Origin: Deinococcus actinosclerus
GTDB lineage: Bacteria > Deinococcota > Deinococci > Deinococcales > Deinococcaceae
DNA: 42,500 nt
Reading direction: 5' to 3'
Assembly: GCF_001507665.1 (NCBI RefSeq)
Contig: NZ_CP013910.1
Coordinates: forward strand, 80,001-122,500
Under the pieces are notes generated by a model. It was given only the letters and a program-made list of their open reading frames with translations. It made no database searches and was not told the DNA's origin. Positions 7,874 to 16,802 of this stretch are shown here, piece by piece. The position numbers and the translations under genes were made by a program. Every line of letters starts with the position of its first letter. Position 1 is the first letter of the stretch.

Positions 7874-10744
7874 ATGAATTATTCCCGCGTGGCTTGGCCT
7901 GTTCTGGCTGGCCTTCTCGCCTCCTGCGCTTCTCAGACCACCCCGACTGCAACCACACCCGCTCCCGCTCAGGGGGGGCTCTACACCCTGAGTTTTCAGG
8001 GCATCGGCAGTGGCAACACCACCGTGACGGCCCAGAGCGCGTCCCGTCGACTCTCCAGCCAGACGCTCGCAGACGTGCCCGAACCGCTCGGTATCGAACG
8101 TACCCCGGTCGCCACGTCAACCTTCGTGACCACCAAAGACGGGGTCAGCACCCGCCACATTCAGGTCACCTTCCGCGTCACCAACACGACGGCTCAGACC
8201 CAGAGCAACCTCGTCCTGGCACCCGTGATAACCGCCGACACGGACGGCAACCCGGCCAACAACGCCCAGGCGCCCACCGTCGCGGGCACCCCCTTCAGGG
8301 ACGTGCGCTTCTTCGACGGCAGTGACGCGTCCAGCGCGGCCAGTCAGCTCATCCTGACGCAGGGCAAGACCCTTCAGGGAACGCAGCCGGCCCTCAACCC
8401 GGCCCAGACGCCCTACTTCGAGTCCCTCGACACGTCCACCCTGACGCCCGCACCCCCCGCAGGGCTGAGCGCCACCGTGATGAAGTCCGGCTGGCTGGCA
8501 GCCCAGAAACTGGCCCCTGGCGCCTCCGTCGACGTCACCTTCGCCGTCGATCTGCGCAATGTCGATGTCAACGATAGCCGGGCCCAGCCCTACAGCTTCA
8601 ACCTCCTGTTCACCGCCGGTCAGGATCAGACCGCCAGCACGGTCGGGTCCTCCACCGACGCAGGTACCATCCAGGGCTCCATCACTGGCTGGAAGTACGG
8701 GCAGGCGAAACTGACCGGGCAGTACGGCGGCGCAGCTATCGGCATGATCGGAACAGACGGCGCCGTGAACGTCAAGTTGCCGACACCTGATTCAACCCAG
8801 TTGAGTGCGTTGCTTCAGGACTGCGCGCTGGACGGAACGTTCACGTCGCCCGGTATAAAGACCTCCAGTCCATACCTCCCGGTCTACAGCCTGCAGGACG
8901 ACTATCTCGGTAGGATGTCGGAAGCCATTCCGGGTTCTGACTGGCGGGTTCGCCGACTCTACAGTGACAGCCGCGCCGTCCTGAAAGGTCTCGCCAGTTG
9001 CCCCAACAGCCTGCCGTCCCGTTTTGCATTCGATCTGGATCTTCAGCAGGGATGGAACGTTGTGCAGTGGCAGTACAACAGCGCCAGTGATCGACTGGAA
9101 ATGAAGAGTGTCACGCCGGGCACGCCCACTCAACTGGCGTTTACGCTGGTTCAACCCGGGGTCTATCTCGAACTGACTGACCAGCCCCCCTACTCGTCAC
9201 TGAGCCTGCGCGCTGGAGAATCCCAGTCTTTCAATGCGGTGTTCAGGCAGAACGGTGCCATCAGCGGCGACATCACGCTGGACACCGACGTACCTGGGGT
9301 GACGATCGAACCGAGTGCCGTCACACTCCCGTCACTGGCCGTGCAGTCGAAGCTCAACGCGCAGGCGCTGGCGAGATCCATCACGATCAAAGCCGCTGAC
9401 GATATGCAGGCCTACTACGGCCCTGTGAACATCATCATCAGGCAGGGAGGTCAGGAGGTCGGCCGGTACTCAGCGTCCTTGCAGGTCGTTGTGCCTTACG
9501 TCAGTGCGTACATTCTGGATTCCTACAACACCAGATACCTGTCGCAGGGTTCGACGCAGAGCATTCCCATCAGCGTGAGCAGTCAGAACTCGTTCAGCGG
9601 CCCGGCGTCCATCACGCTCACGGGATTGCCGGCCGGTGTCACCGCCTCGACCGAAACCGTCACCCTGACGCCAGGGGCGAACACGACTGTCAACGTTCAG
9701 CTGAGTGCCACCAGAGACGCTGCCCTGAGTACCTTCACGGCTCAGCTTAGTGGAACCAAAGTTCAGATGATGTCGCCCGGCGTGCCGGTCGCTGTCACGC
9801 CCCTCCAGACTCCGGTCAATCTCGATCAGGGCTCGCAGGTGGTCACGACGACGCAGGGCACGTGGGTGATGGGCATGCAGGGCGGGACGCGGACGTTCGT
9901 CCGCATGCTCAACGGTGCGGAGGTTCAGCGGGAAACGATCAGCGCCGTGGACACCTACTCGCCGATCAGCTTCTCGGCCGCCGCTGACGGGCGCCTGATG
10001 GTGGTGCACAACGTCGACGTGAACCCTGATCCCTATACGGTCCAGCTCGAGAGTGCCATTGTCAGGATCGGTCTGGACGGCACCCGCAGCCAGCAGCAGT
10101 ACGCGCCGGAACAGGTGGGCGACTTCATGAATCTGGGCGCCTTCGACAGCGCGGGCAACTTCTGGTTCCTGAGACTGGCCGAACGTGGTCAGGCCAGTGC
10201 CCCCACGGAACTCGTCCGCCTGGATCCGGCGGGTACCTTCACGACGGTCAGGAACGATCTGCCGAATCTGTACAGCGGGAGCACCAGGCCGCTGCTGGTC
10301 AGCGCCGATCGGAAGACCCTCTCCTTTGAGCTCGGTGGCCAGTACTACTTCGTGGAGAGTGCGACTGCTGCCGTGTCAAGCATTCCGGCCGTCAGCTACT
10401 TCACGCCAGGAGCGCTCTCGAATGACGGCGTGCTGTTCGGGACACAGGGAGCCCGTGTCTTCCAGGTGAACCGCAGCGGGCAGCAGTCCGCGGTCTACGG
10501 CACCGAGAACCTGGACTACTTCAATGTGGTCGGAGTCGATCTGATCGACAGCAACATCCTGTGGCTGCGTGGCTCCTATAGCATCGCCAGAGTCAACATG
10601 GTCACTGGGGAGAGTAGGAATATCCAGTTTGGACCGTCCTATAGCACACGGGTTGTTCAGGCTGATCTCAATGCGGGCGGTGGGATCACTGTTCTGCTGG
10701 AAGGCAGCGCGCCGGGCACGTCCAGCCTGAGCATCCTGAAGTAA
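7874..10744 (+). CDS. large surface lipoprotein, Ig-like and beta-propeller type
   Basis: A 956-residue predicted lipoprotein with lipobox LLASC (Cys18). Residues about 60-250 form a beta-rich region. Residues about 264-425 form a module with Cys317, Cys376 and the string GWNVVQ (393-398); the same module is recognisable in the secreted protein at 19207. Residues about 440-640 look like repeated Ig-like or NPCBM-type beta domains (LTGLPAGVTASTETVTLTPG). From about 660 a repetitive beta pattern (FDSAGNFWFL, LVRLDPAGTF) suggests a propeller. It is probably exposed on the cell envelope. The ATG follows GTGAGGTC. Codon use is less GC-biased than in neighbouring genes. The function is not recognised. 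Confidence 0.85.
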   Translation: MNYSRVAWPVLAGLLASCASQTTPTATTPAPAQGGLYTLSFQGIGSGNTTVTAQSASRRLSSQTLADVPEPLGIERTPVATSTFVTTKDGVSTRHIQVTFRVTNTTAQTQSNLVLAPVITADTDGNPANNAQAPTVAGTPFRDVRFFDGSDASSAASQLILTQGKTLQGTQPALNPAQTPYFESLDTSTLTPAPPAGLSATVMKSGWLAAQKLAPGASVDVTFAVDLRNVDVNDSRAQPYSFNLLFTAGQDQTASTVGSSTDAGTIQGSITGWKYGQAKLTGQYGGAAIGMIGTDGAVNVKLPTPDSTQLSALLQDCALDGTFTSPGIKTSSPYLPVYSLQDDYLGRMSEAIPGSDWRVRRLYSDSRAVLKGLASCPNSLPSRFAFDLDLQQGWNVVQWQYNSASDRLEMKSVTPGTPTQLAFTLVQPGVYLELTDQPPYSSLSLRAGESQSFNAVFRQNGAISGDITLDTDVPGVTIEPSAVTLPSLAVQSKLNAQALARSITIKAADDMQAYYGPVNIIIRQGGQEVGRYSASLQVVVPYVSAYILDSYNTRYLSQGSTQSIPISVSSQNSFSGPASITLTGLPAGVTASTETVTLTPGANTTVNVQLSATRDAALSTFTAQLSGTKVQMMSPGVPVAVTPLQTPVNLDQGSQVVTTTQGTWVMGMQGGTRTFVRMLNGAEVQRETISAVDTYSPISFSAAADGRLMVVHNVDVNPDPYTVQLESAIVRIGLDGTRSQQQYAPEQVGDFMNLGAFDSAGNFWFLRLAERGQASAPTELVRLDPAGTFTTVRNDLPNLYSGSTRPLLVSADRKTLSFELGGQYYFVESATAAVSSIPAVSYFTPGALSNDGVLFGTQGARVFQVNRSGQQSAVYGTENLDYFNVVGVDLIDSNILWLRGSYSIARVNMVTGESRNIQFGPSYSTRVVQADLNAGGGITVLLEGSAPGTSSLSILK

Positions 10745-10749
10745 AAGGC

Positions 10750-10805
10750 CTGCCCAGCAGGTGCGCCCGGAGTCGAGAATGGCTCCGGGCGCACCTGCTG
10801 GGCAG
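10750..10805 (+). terminator. long perfect hairpin after lipoprotein gene
   Basis: Two 23-nt arms (10750-10772 and 10783-10805) are exactly complementary around a 10-nt loop, starting 6 nt after the stop codon. No T-run follows. It most likely ends or stabilises the long lipoprotein mRNA and insulates it from the converging SDR gene. Confidence 0.6.
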
Positions 10806-10950
10806 CAGTGTTGTACGCGAGACAGCTATCTGTACCCGTTGCCTGAAGACCGGCCTGTCGGCCCTACGGCACGGATTGTCATGCCCGCCGCACCACTCCG
10901 GGACACCTCTTGCCCGAGGGCGGGGTACAGGGCGGGGGCTTCCGTCCAGT

Positions 10951-11628
10951 TCAGGTGTCCGGGTAGACCTTGATCTCGGTGATGTGCGCCCGGTCGGGGC
11001 GGGTCAGGGCGTGGGCGACGCTCTTGGCGAGGCCGCGCGGGTCGATCATGCTGTCCCAGTCCATGCCGGCGTCGCGGTTGCCCGGCGTGTCGATGGCGCC
11101 CATGGGGTACAGGACCATGCCGCGCACGCCCTTGCCCTTGAGTTCGTCGTGGAGGCTCAGGACGTAGGAGGCGACGGCGGCCTTGCTGGCGGTGTACAGC
11201 GCGGCCTTGGGGCCGCTGAGGCGCGCGGCCTGCCCGGCGCTGACGCCCATGATCAGGCCGTCTTTCTGCTTGAGCATGTTCGGCAGGACGCCCTGCACGG
11301 CGTGGAAGAGGGTGCGCATGTTCGCGTCGAACATCGCGGCGTAGTCCTCCTCGGTGGCTTTCTGGGCGTCCTGCGTGGCGTAGGTGCCGACGGTGTGGAT
11401 CAGGGTGTCCACCTTGACCTTGCGCAGCGCCTCGATGCTGGCGGGGTCGCGCAGGTCGAGGTCGAGGACTTCCGTGGCGGGGAAGCGGTCGGCCGCCCGC
11501 GCGAGGCTCTCGCCGCGCCCGACGAGGACCATCTGCGCGCCCGCGTCGTCGAGTTCCTGTGCAATTGCGGTGGCCAGCGCGCCGCCCGCACCCGTGAGCA
11601 TGATCGTGGAGGAGCCGAGGTTCGCCAT
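10951..11628 (-). CDS. SDR family oxidoreductase
   Basis: A 225-residue short-chain dehydrogenase/reductase. The nucleotide-binding motif TGAGGALA is near residues 12-19, an abbreviated form of TGxxxGxG. The acidic segment VLDLDLRD follows, and the active-site YTASKAAV carries the YxxxK pair. The usual NNAG motif is replaced by HTVGTYA, a known variation in atypical SDRs. Substrate and pathway are unknown. It is preceded by a leaderless TACCCT box (11635-11640, minus strand). It stands alone between a converging lipoprotein gene and the M24 peptidase gene, which is on the same strand with an 82-nt gap. Confidence 0.85.
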   Translation of the reverse strand: MANLGSSTIMLTGAGGALATAIAQELDDAGAQMVLVGRGESLARAADRFPATEVLDLDLRDPASIEALRKVKVDTLIHTVGTYATQDAQKATEEDYAAMFDANMRTLFHAVQGVLPNMLKQKDGLIMGVSAGQAARLSGPKAALYTASKAAVASYVLSLHDELKGKGVRGMVLYPMGAIDTPGNRDAGMDWDSMIDPRGLAKSVAHALTRPDRAHITEIKVYPDT

Positions 11629-11634
11629 GCCTCC

Positions 11635-11640
11635 AGGGTA
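11635..11640 (-). promoter_or_regulatory. -10 box of leaderless SDR gene
   Basis: Minus-strand TACCCT lies 6 nt before the ATG at 11628. The GGAGGC between box and start could also act as a very close ribosome binding site. Confidence 0.4.
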
Positions 11641-11710
11641 GCGGTTCGGGCGTGGGGGGCGGGCGCAAGCCTGAGGGAAGCTTCAAGGCGGCCTCATGCG
11701 GCGGGCTGCG

Positions 11711-12949
11711 TCAGTCCTGCCCGTATGCGCGGGCGCGCACCTGTGCCCAGTCTTCCGGGCCGCCCAGGATGAACGGCGCGGCCTGCGTGTGCGGCGTGAC
11801 GCGCGGCCCGGTCTGCGGGTCGAGGTACACGTCGATCTCGCTGCGGATGCCGAAGCCCTGCGCGGCGGGGTACGTGCCGGGCTCGATGGTCACGGCCAGG
11901 CCGGGCGTGAGGGTGCGGGTGTCGCGCGTCTCGTAGTCGTCGAGGTTCGCGCCCGCCCCGTGGATGCTCACGCCCAGGTCGTGCCCGGTGCGGTGCAGGA
12001 AGTACGCCTCCCACTCGGGGCCCATGGCGTCGCGCGCGGCGCGGTCGGCCATCCAGCCCTGCACCTCGCCCCAGCCCGCGCGGGCGTACCCATCCACAAT
12101 GGTGCGCAGCGCGGCGTCACGCGCGGCGACCACGGCCGCCCAGGCGCTCTGGTAGGCGGGCGTGGGTTGCCCGGCGTACCCGACCCAGGTGACGTCCGCG
12201 AAGGGGCGGCCCGGTTCCTGCGCCCACAGGTCGATCAGGACGCACTCGCCGGGCTTCAGCGTGGCGTGGCGTTCGGGGCTGGGTTCGTAGTGGCTGTCCG
12301 CGGCGTTCACGCCGAAGCTCACGTTCACGGCGTGCCCGGCCTGCATGCCCGCCGCCTCGATCTGCCGCATGATCACCGCCTGCGCGTCCAGTTCGGTGAC
12401 CGGTTGCCCGGCCCGCAGGCGCTCGTGGATCAGGCGGAACGCGTCGTCCTTCGCCTGCATCAGCACCGCCACGGCCCGCTCGTGCGCGGCCAGATCGTCG
12501 GCATTCCACGCCAGGAACGACTGGAGCAGATCGGCGCTCGTGTGGATCGCGGCGGCCCTGGCGGCCCGCACCCGCTCGACGGTCCCGGCGTCCACGCGGC
12601 TCACGTACGGCACCGCGCCATTCGGGCTGTACTCCATGGCCAGGGTGCGCCCGGCGACCACGGCGCGCAGCGCGGCGTCGAGTTCCGCGTGCGACCCGAA
12701 CGCGCGCCGCTCGGCGTTCCAGCCGCGCGTGATCTCGCCCCAGGTGCCGCCCTCGATGTGGTTGTGCAGCACGACCGCCTGCCCGCTGCGCGGCACCCAC
12801 ACGAAGAACCGCCGCGTCAGGAACGCCTCTTTCGGGAGGTTCAGGACGGTGCGGGCGTGCGGGTTGAGGCCCTGGAAGTCGTACACCAGCCAGCCGTCCA
12901 GGCTGGTCGCGGCGAGGGCCTGCTGCATACGCGTGATCGGCGAGGTCAT
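11711..12949 (-). CDS. M24 family metallopeptidase, Xaa-Pro aminopeptidase-like
   Basis: A 412-residue cytoplasmic peptidase with the pita-bread fold. The C-terminal half shows the five M24 metal ligands in order: Asp in CVLIDLWAQ, Asp in FADVTWVG, His in HRTGHDLGVSIHG, Glu in VTIEPGTYP and Glu in GIRSEIDVYL. The N-terminal half is a creatinase/prolidase-type domain. The family removes N-terminal residues preceding proline or splits Xaa-Pro dipeptides; which of these applies is not decided by the sequence. It starts at the ATG 7 nt after a TACCCT box (12957-12962, minus strand). Its length is usual for short aminopeptidase P-like proteins. Confidence 0.9.
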   Translation of the reverse strand: MTSPITRMQQALAATSLDGWLVYDFQGLNPHARTVLNLPKEAFLTRRFFVWVPRSGQAVVLHNHIEGGTWGEITRGWNAERRAFGSHAELDAALRAVVAGRTLAMEYSPNGAVPYVSRVDAGTVERVRAARAAAIHTSADLLQSFLAWNADDLAAHERAVAVLMQAKDDAFRLIHERLRAGQPVTELDAQAVIMRQIEAAGMQAGHAVNVSFGVNAADSHYEPSPERHATLKPGECVLIDLWAQEPGRPFADVTWVGYAGQPTPAYQSAWAAVVAARDAALRTIVDGYARAGWGEVQGWMADRAARDAMGPEWEAYFLHRTGHDLGVSIHGAGANLDDYETRDTRTLTPGLAVTIEPGTYPAAQGFGIRSEIDVYLDPQTGPRVTPHTQAAPFILGGPEDWAQVRARAYGQD

Positions 12950-12956
12950 GCCGCCC

Positions 12957-12962
12957 AGGGTA
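12957..12962 (-). promoter_or_regulatory. -10 box of leaderless M24 peptidase gene
   Basis: Minus-strand TACCCT, 7 nt before the ATG at 12949. Confidence 0.4.
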
Positions 12963-13169
12963 CCGCCCGGTGCGGGCCGGGCAGTCGGCTGGCACGGACA
13001 CCCGCGCCGGCAGTCGCGCGCCGCCCCTCCGGGAACAGGAGGCGCGGCGCTGAACAGACCGGAGAAATGTGGAGGTGTGACTGCGGTGGGGGATCACCCA
13101 CCTGCGTCCTGATACGTAGGCTGCGCGGGAAAGGTTGCCGGCGTGTCAGCCCGTTCCCCCCGGTCGCAG

Positions 13170-13652
13170 TTACCGGTAGCGGGCGAAGGCGTCGCGGCTG
13201 GCGTAGTTCTGCCGCCCGCTGCCGTCCGTGAACTGCGTCAGCGCCTGCACGTCCAGGCGGCCCCGGGCGAAGTTCATGACCAGCGTGGTCGTCGCGAAGC
13301 CCTTGGCGTACACGGCGGTCGCCGTGAAGTGGTTGCTGTCACTGACGTTCGCGCCGTACGTGACCACCGGTGCGCTGCCCCAGTCGCAGTCGTTCGGGTG
13401 GCAGCGCCCGAAGACCTGCACGGTCATCTGCCCGCCCGCCGCGCGGGTCACGTTCACGCGGGTGATCCCGCTGGTCGTGACGTTGCTGTTCACCCAGGTG
13501 CCCGTCATGTCCGCCGGGGCGGCCAGCGCGCGCTGCGGAGCGATCAGCGCGCCCAGGCTCAGGGTCGCCAGGGCCAGCGCGGTCAGGGAACGTGGGGCGA
13601 GGAGCAAGCGGGGGGCGGTCAGGGTGCGGGCAGTCGGGTTGGATGTGGTCAT
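13170..13652 (-). CDS. small secreted protein with CHPNDCDWG motif
   Basis: A 160-residue exported protein. A signal peptide (hydrophobic core LTALALATLSLGALIA, cleavage probably after ALA near residue 44) precedes a beta-rich domain. That domain contains TWVNSNVTTSGITRVNVTR and GRCHPNDCDWG. The pattern of a Gly-Ile-Thr-Arg strand followed by C-H-P-x-D-C-D-W-G recurs in secreted proteins of many bacteria as I recall it, but no biochemical role is known to me. The two cysteines of that motif are likely disulphide-bonded. I chose the ATG at 13652 because AGGAG precedes it at good spacing; a longer frame to 13799 lacks such support and would bury the signal peptide. Confidence 0.75.
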   Translation of the reverse strand: MTTSNPTARTLTAPRLLLAPRSLTALALATLSLGALIAPQRALAAPADMTGTWVNSNVTTSGITRVNVTRAAGGQMTVQVFGRCHPNDCDWGSAPVVTYGANVSDSNHFTATAVYAKGFATTTLVMNFARGRLDVQALTQFTDGSGRQNYASRDAFARYR

Positions 13653-13873
13653 GATCGGATCTCCTGTGGGTCGTGAGCGGGGCGGGTGGCCGGGGGCGGG
13701 CAATAGAGGGTGAACAGTCGCGTGTGGAGGGCCAGTCGGTCTCACCTCCTGCTGGTGGGGTTCTGGCGTCTGGGACGCCTTCCCGTCTGGTGCCCCCACC
13801 GTACGCGCCCCCCCGTGAGCGGGCCATGATCGCCGCGCGTCAGCCGGGCATCAGGCATGATCGGCACGCGAAA

Positions 13874-13906
13874 CGCCCGCCTGGATGTTGCGTCCAGGCG
13901 GGCGGG
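13874..13906 (-). terminator. terminator of HD-domain gene
   Basis: Perfect 12-bp arms (13874-13885 and 13893-13904) with a 7-nt loop, followed on the minus strand by TTTCG. It lies 14 nt beyond the stop of the HD gene. Confidence 0.65.
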
Positions 13907-13919
13907 GCGGAGGAGAGGC

Positions 13920-14471
13920 TCAGCCGGGCTGAGGTTCCGGCTGCATGTCCTGCATAGCGCGCAGCACCCGCGTCATGTGTTCGTCCAAGTTCACGCCCAG
14001 TTCCCGCGCGCCCTGCTCGACCTCCTCACGGTTCACGCCCGCCGCGAACGCCCGGTTCTTGAAGCGCTTCTTCAGGCTGCTCAGTTCCACCTGCCGCACG
14101 TCCCTGTCCGGGCGGACGAGCGCGGCGGCCTGCACCAGCCCGGTCAGTTCATCCACCGCGAACAGCGTCCGCGACAGCTGCGACTCGCGGGGCGTCCCGG
14201 TGTACGCCGCGTGCCCCATGATCGCGTCCAGCACGGCAGGCGGCGTGTCGGTCTGCTCGCGCAGGAACGCCACGCCCCAGGTCGGGTGCTCCTCCGGGTG
14301 CAGCTCGTAATCGAAGTCATGCAGCAGGCCCGCCACGGCGTACAGCTCCTCGTCCTCGCCCCAGTGACGGGCGTAGGCGCGCATCGCGGCCTCCACGTTC
14401 AGCATGTGCCGCTGCAACGACACGCTGGGGGTATGCGCCACCATCAGTTCGTACGCCTGATCCCGGTTCAT
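13920..14471 (-). CDS. HD domain-containing hydrolase
   Basis: A 183-residue HD-superfamily metal-dependent phosphohydrolase. H22 in LQRHMLNVE, H51-D52 in AGLLHDFDYE and further His/Asp residues around HPEEHP and GHAAYTG supply the usual H...HD...D ligands. The layout RHMLNVEAAMRAYA ... LHDFDYE is common to a subgroup annotated simply as HDIG or HD protein and not tied to a named substrate. It is a soluble single-domain protein. A TAGACT box lies 5 nt before the start. The HNH gene lies upstream on the same strand after a 102-nt gap. Confidence 0.85.
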   Translation of the reverse strand: MNRDQAYELMVAHTPSVSLQRHMLNVEAAMRAYARHWGEDEELYAVAGLLHDFDYELHPEEHPTWGVAFLREQTDTPPAVLDAIMGHAAYTGTPRESQLSRTLFAVDELTGLVQAAALVRPDRDVRQVELSSLKKRFKNRAFAAGVNREEVEQGARELGVNLDEHMTRVLRAMQDMQPEPQPG

Positions 14472-14476
14472 GCCGC

Positions 14477-14482
14477 AGTCTA
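14477..14482 (-). promoter_or_regulatory. -10 box of leaderless HD gene
   Basis: Minus-strand TAGACT stands 5 nt before the ATG at 14471. Confidence 0.4.
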
Positions 14483-14573
14483 GAGGGTCGGAGGGGCCAA
14501 GGGTCTAAAGGTCTGAGAGTCGCACTGCCCTGGACATTCAGACTGTTAGACCCTCGACCTTCGTACCCCCGCT

Positions 14574-15131
14574 TCAGCCGCCCAGGTAGCGGGTCCACTG
14601 GGGTTGCCAGTGGGCGAACTGCCCGTGGGCGTACACGCCGAAGGTGGGCGCGCGGGGGCGGGTGCGCAGGGGCATGGCGGCCTCCTCGGGGGTGCGGTTG
14701 CCCTTGCGCTGGTTGCAGGTGCGGCACGCGGTCACGACGTTCTCCCAGGTGTGCCGCCCGCCGCGCGAGCGGGGCAGCACGTGGTCCATGGTGAGTTCCT
14801 CCGGCGAGCCGCAGTACTGGCAGGTGAAGGTGTCGCGGCGCAGCACGTTGCGGCGGTTGAACGGCACCGGGTGCACGCGCGGGCGGCGCACGTAGCGGCG
14901 CAGGCGGATCACGCTGGGGACCGGCATGACCGTGCTGGGCGAGCGGACGACGTCGTCGCTGTCTTCCAGGATTTCCGCCACGCCGTACTGCACGAGCGTG
15001 ATGGCCCGCTTGGCGCTGGTGACGTGCAGCGGCTCGTAGGACGCGTTCAGCACCAGCACCCGCGGCGCGTTCAGGTCAGCGGCGACCCGAGGTCTTCGGT
15101 TGGTGTCCGGCACGTCCTTTCTGGAAGTCAT
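14574..15131 (-). CDS. HNH endonuclease
   Basis: A 185-residue protein with a C-terminal HNH/McrA-type nuclease fold. The zinc-ligand pair C104xxC107 (CQYC), the catalytic D116-H117 (MDHVLPRSRGG), N131 (ENVV) and the second pair C136xxC139 followed by N140 are all intact. The N-terminal part (VLVLNASYEPLHVTSAKRAI) matches the widely conserved HNH proteins of Actinobacteria, Cyanobacteria and Deinococcus. These are chromosomal, not part of a restriction system, and their role is unknown. No methyltransferase or toxin-antitoxin partner is next to it. A TAGAAT box lies 6 nt before the ATG. Confidence 0.9.
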   Translation of the reverse strand: MTSRKDVPDTNRRPRVAADLNAPRVLVLNASYEPLHVTSAKRAITLVQYGVAEILEDSDDVVRSPSTVMPVPSVIRLRRYVRRPRVHPVPFNRRNVLRRDTFTCQYCGSPEELTMDHVLPRSRGGRHTWENVVTACRTCNQRKGNRTPEEAAMPLRTRPRAPTFGVYAHGQFAHWQPQWTRYLGG

Positions 15132-15137
15132 GTCCGG

Positions 15138-15143
15138 ATTCTA
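15138..15143 (-). promoter_or_regulatory. -10 box of leaderless HNH gene
   Basis: Minus-strand TAGAAT, 6 nt before the ATG at 15131. Confidence 0.45.
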
Positions 15144-15233
15144 AGCCGCGCCTGCCAGGGGATTGTTGCGCTGACACGCTTAGTTCTCCCTGGGAATCGG
15201 GTGCGGCGAATGGCGTAGCGCCCTGATCGGGGC

Positions 15234-15917
<684 letters not shown>

Positions 15918-15923
15918 CGTCCG

Positions 15924-15929
15924 AGCGTA
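15924..15929 (-). promoter_or_regulatory. -10 box of leaderless marC-type gene
   Basis: Minus-strand TACGCT, 6 nt before the GTG start at 15917. Confidence 0.45.
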
Positions 15930-15994
15930 CCATCCGCTTCCGGCGGCGCACGTCCCCCGGCTGGACGGTCAGCTCCTGCCGTCAGGGGCGCCGG

Positions 15995-16705
15995 TCAGGG
16001 CTGGCGGGGGCGGATGTTCAGTTCCAGCGTGCCGCTCGCCTCGATCCGCTTGCCGTCCTGCGTGATCACGGCGTTCACGCCCGCCGTGTACGAGTTCACG
16101 GGCGTGTTCGGCAGTACCCGCACCGTCACCGGGAAGTCCTCGCCCGCGTGCACCTGCGTGCGGCCCACCGTCACGACCACGCCGGGCGTGCTGGCCGCGC
16201 CGCTCACCGTGAACAGCCCCGGGTGCGTCTGGCGGGTGTAGCCGCCCACGCGGGCCGTCAGGGTCCGCTCGGTCCCCGCCGCGAGGGCCAGCGCGCTGAT
16301 GCTCTCGCCCCGCTGCCCGTTCACCACCTCGGAGATCACCACGTACCCCCCGGCGCAGCCGGTGCGGCGCAGTCCCCCGATGTCCTGCGCGCCCACGAAC
16401 AGCGCGGGCATCAGGGACGCCACGACCAGCCCCAGGCCCAGCGCCGCCCGGGCGGGCTGCCGCCAGTGCCGCGCCGTGAAGGCCAGCCCACCCGGGCCCA
16501 GCAGCAGCGGCACCAGCAGCGCCAGCAGGGTGTGACCCTCGCAGGGGTTCGTGAGCAGCGCGCCGCCCACGGCCCGCACCGCGAAGGTCAGCGCCGCACC
16601 CAGCCCCCAGCCCAGCAGGAAGGTCGGCAGGAACGAGCGGGCGGTGTACACCGGGAATTCCGCAGCGTCAGGCTGCGCGGGGGGCTGGGTGGGCGGCACG
16701 GTCAC
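15995..16705 (-). CDS. hypothetical membrane-anchored protein
   Basis: A 236-residue protein of unknown function. Three membrane segments (about residues 28-48, 60-78 and 88-106) are followed by an extracytoplasmic domain of about 125 residues. That domain is rich in beta strands and has an Ig/CARDB-like look (VTVGRTQVHAGEDFPVTVRVLPNTPVNSY ends in strands). Two cysteines (in NPCEGH and TGCAGG) flank the membrane part on the outside and may pair. GTG at 16705 follows a TACGCT box by 6 nt. No informative neighbours; it is probably a Deinococcus-lineage envelope protein. Confidence 0.75.
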   Translation of the reverse strand: MTVPPTQPPAQPDAAEFPVYTARSFLPTFLLGWGLGAALTFAVRAVGGALLTNPCEGHTLLALLVPLLLGPGGLAFTARHWRQPARAALGLGLVVASLMPALFVGAQDIGGLRRTGCAGGYVVISEVVNGQRGESISALALAAGTERTLTARVGGYTRQTHPGLFTVSGAASTPGVVVTVGRTQVHAGEDFPVTVRVLPNTPVNSYTAGVNAVITQDGKRIEASGTLELNIRPRQP

Positions 16706-16711
16706 CCGCGC

Positions 16712-16717
16712 AGCGTA
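16712..16717 (-). promoter_or_regulatory. -10 box of leaderless membrane-protein gene
   Basis: Minus-strand TACGCT, 6 nt before the GTG start at 16705. Confidence 0.4.
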
Positions 16718-16802
16718 CCGCCCCCGGCCCAGGCAAGGCGTCCCGCCCCCAGGGAAACCCCCTCCACCCGCGCGGCAGGGGAGGGGGTCTGAACGTGAAC
16801 CG

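Noticed and set aside
14574..15131. HNH nuclease considered as part of a defence or homing system
   Set aside because: No methyltransferase, intron, phage or toxin-antitoxin partner is adjacent, and the family is a common chromosomal one.
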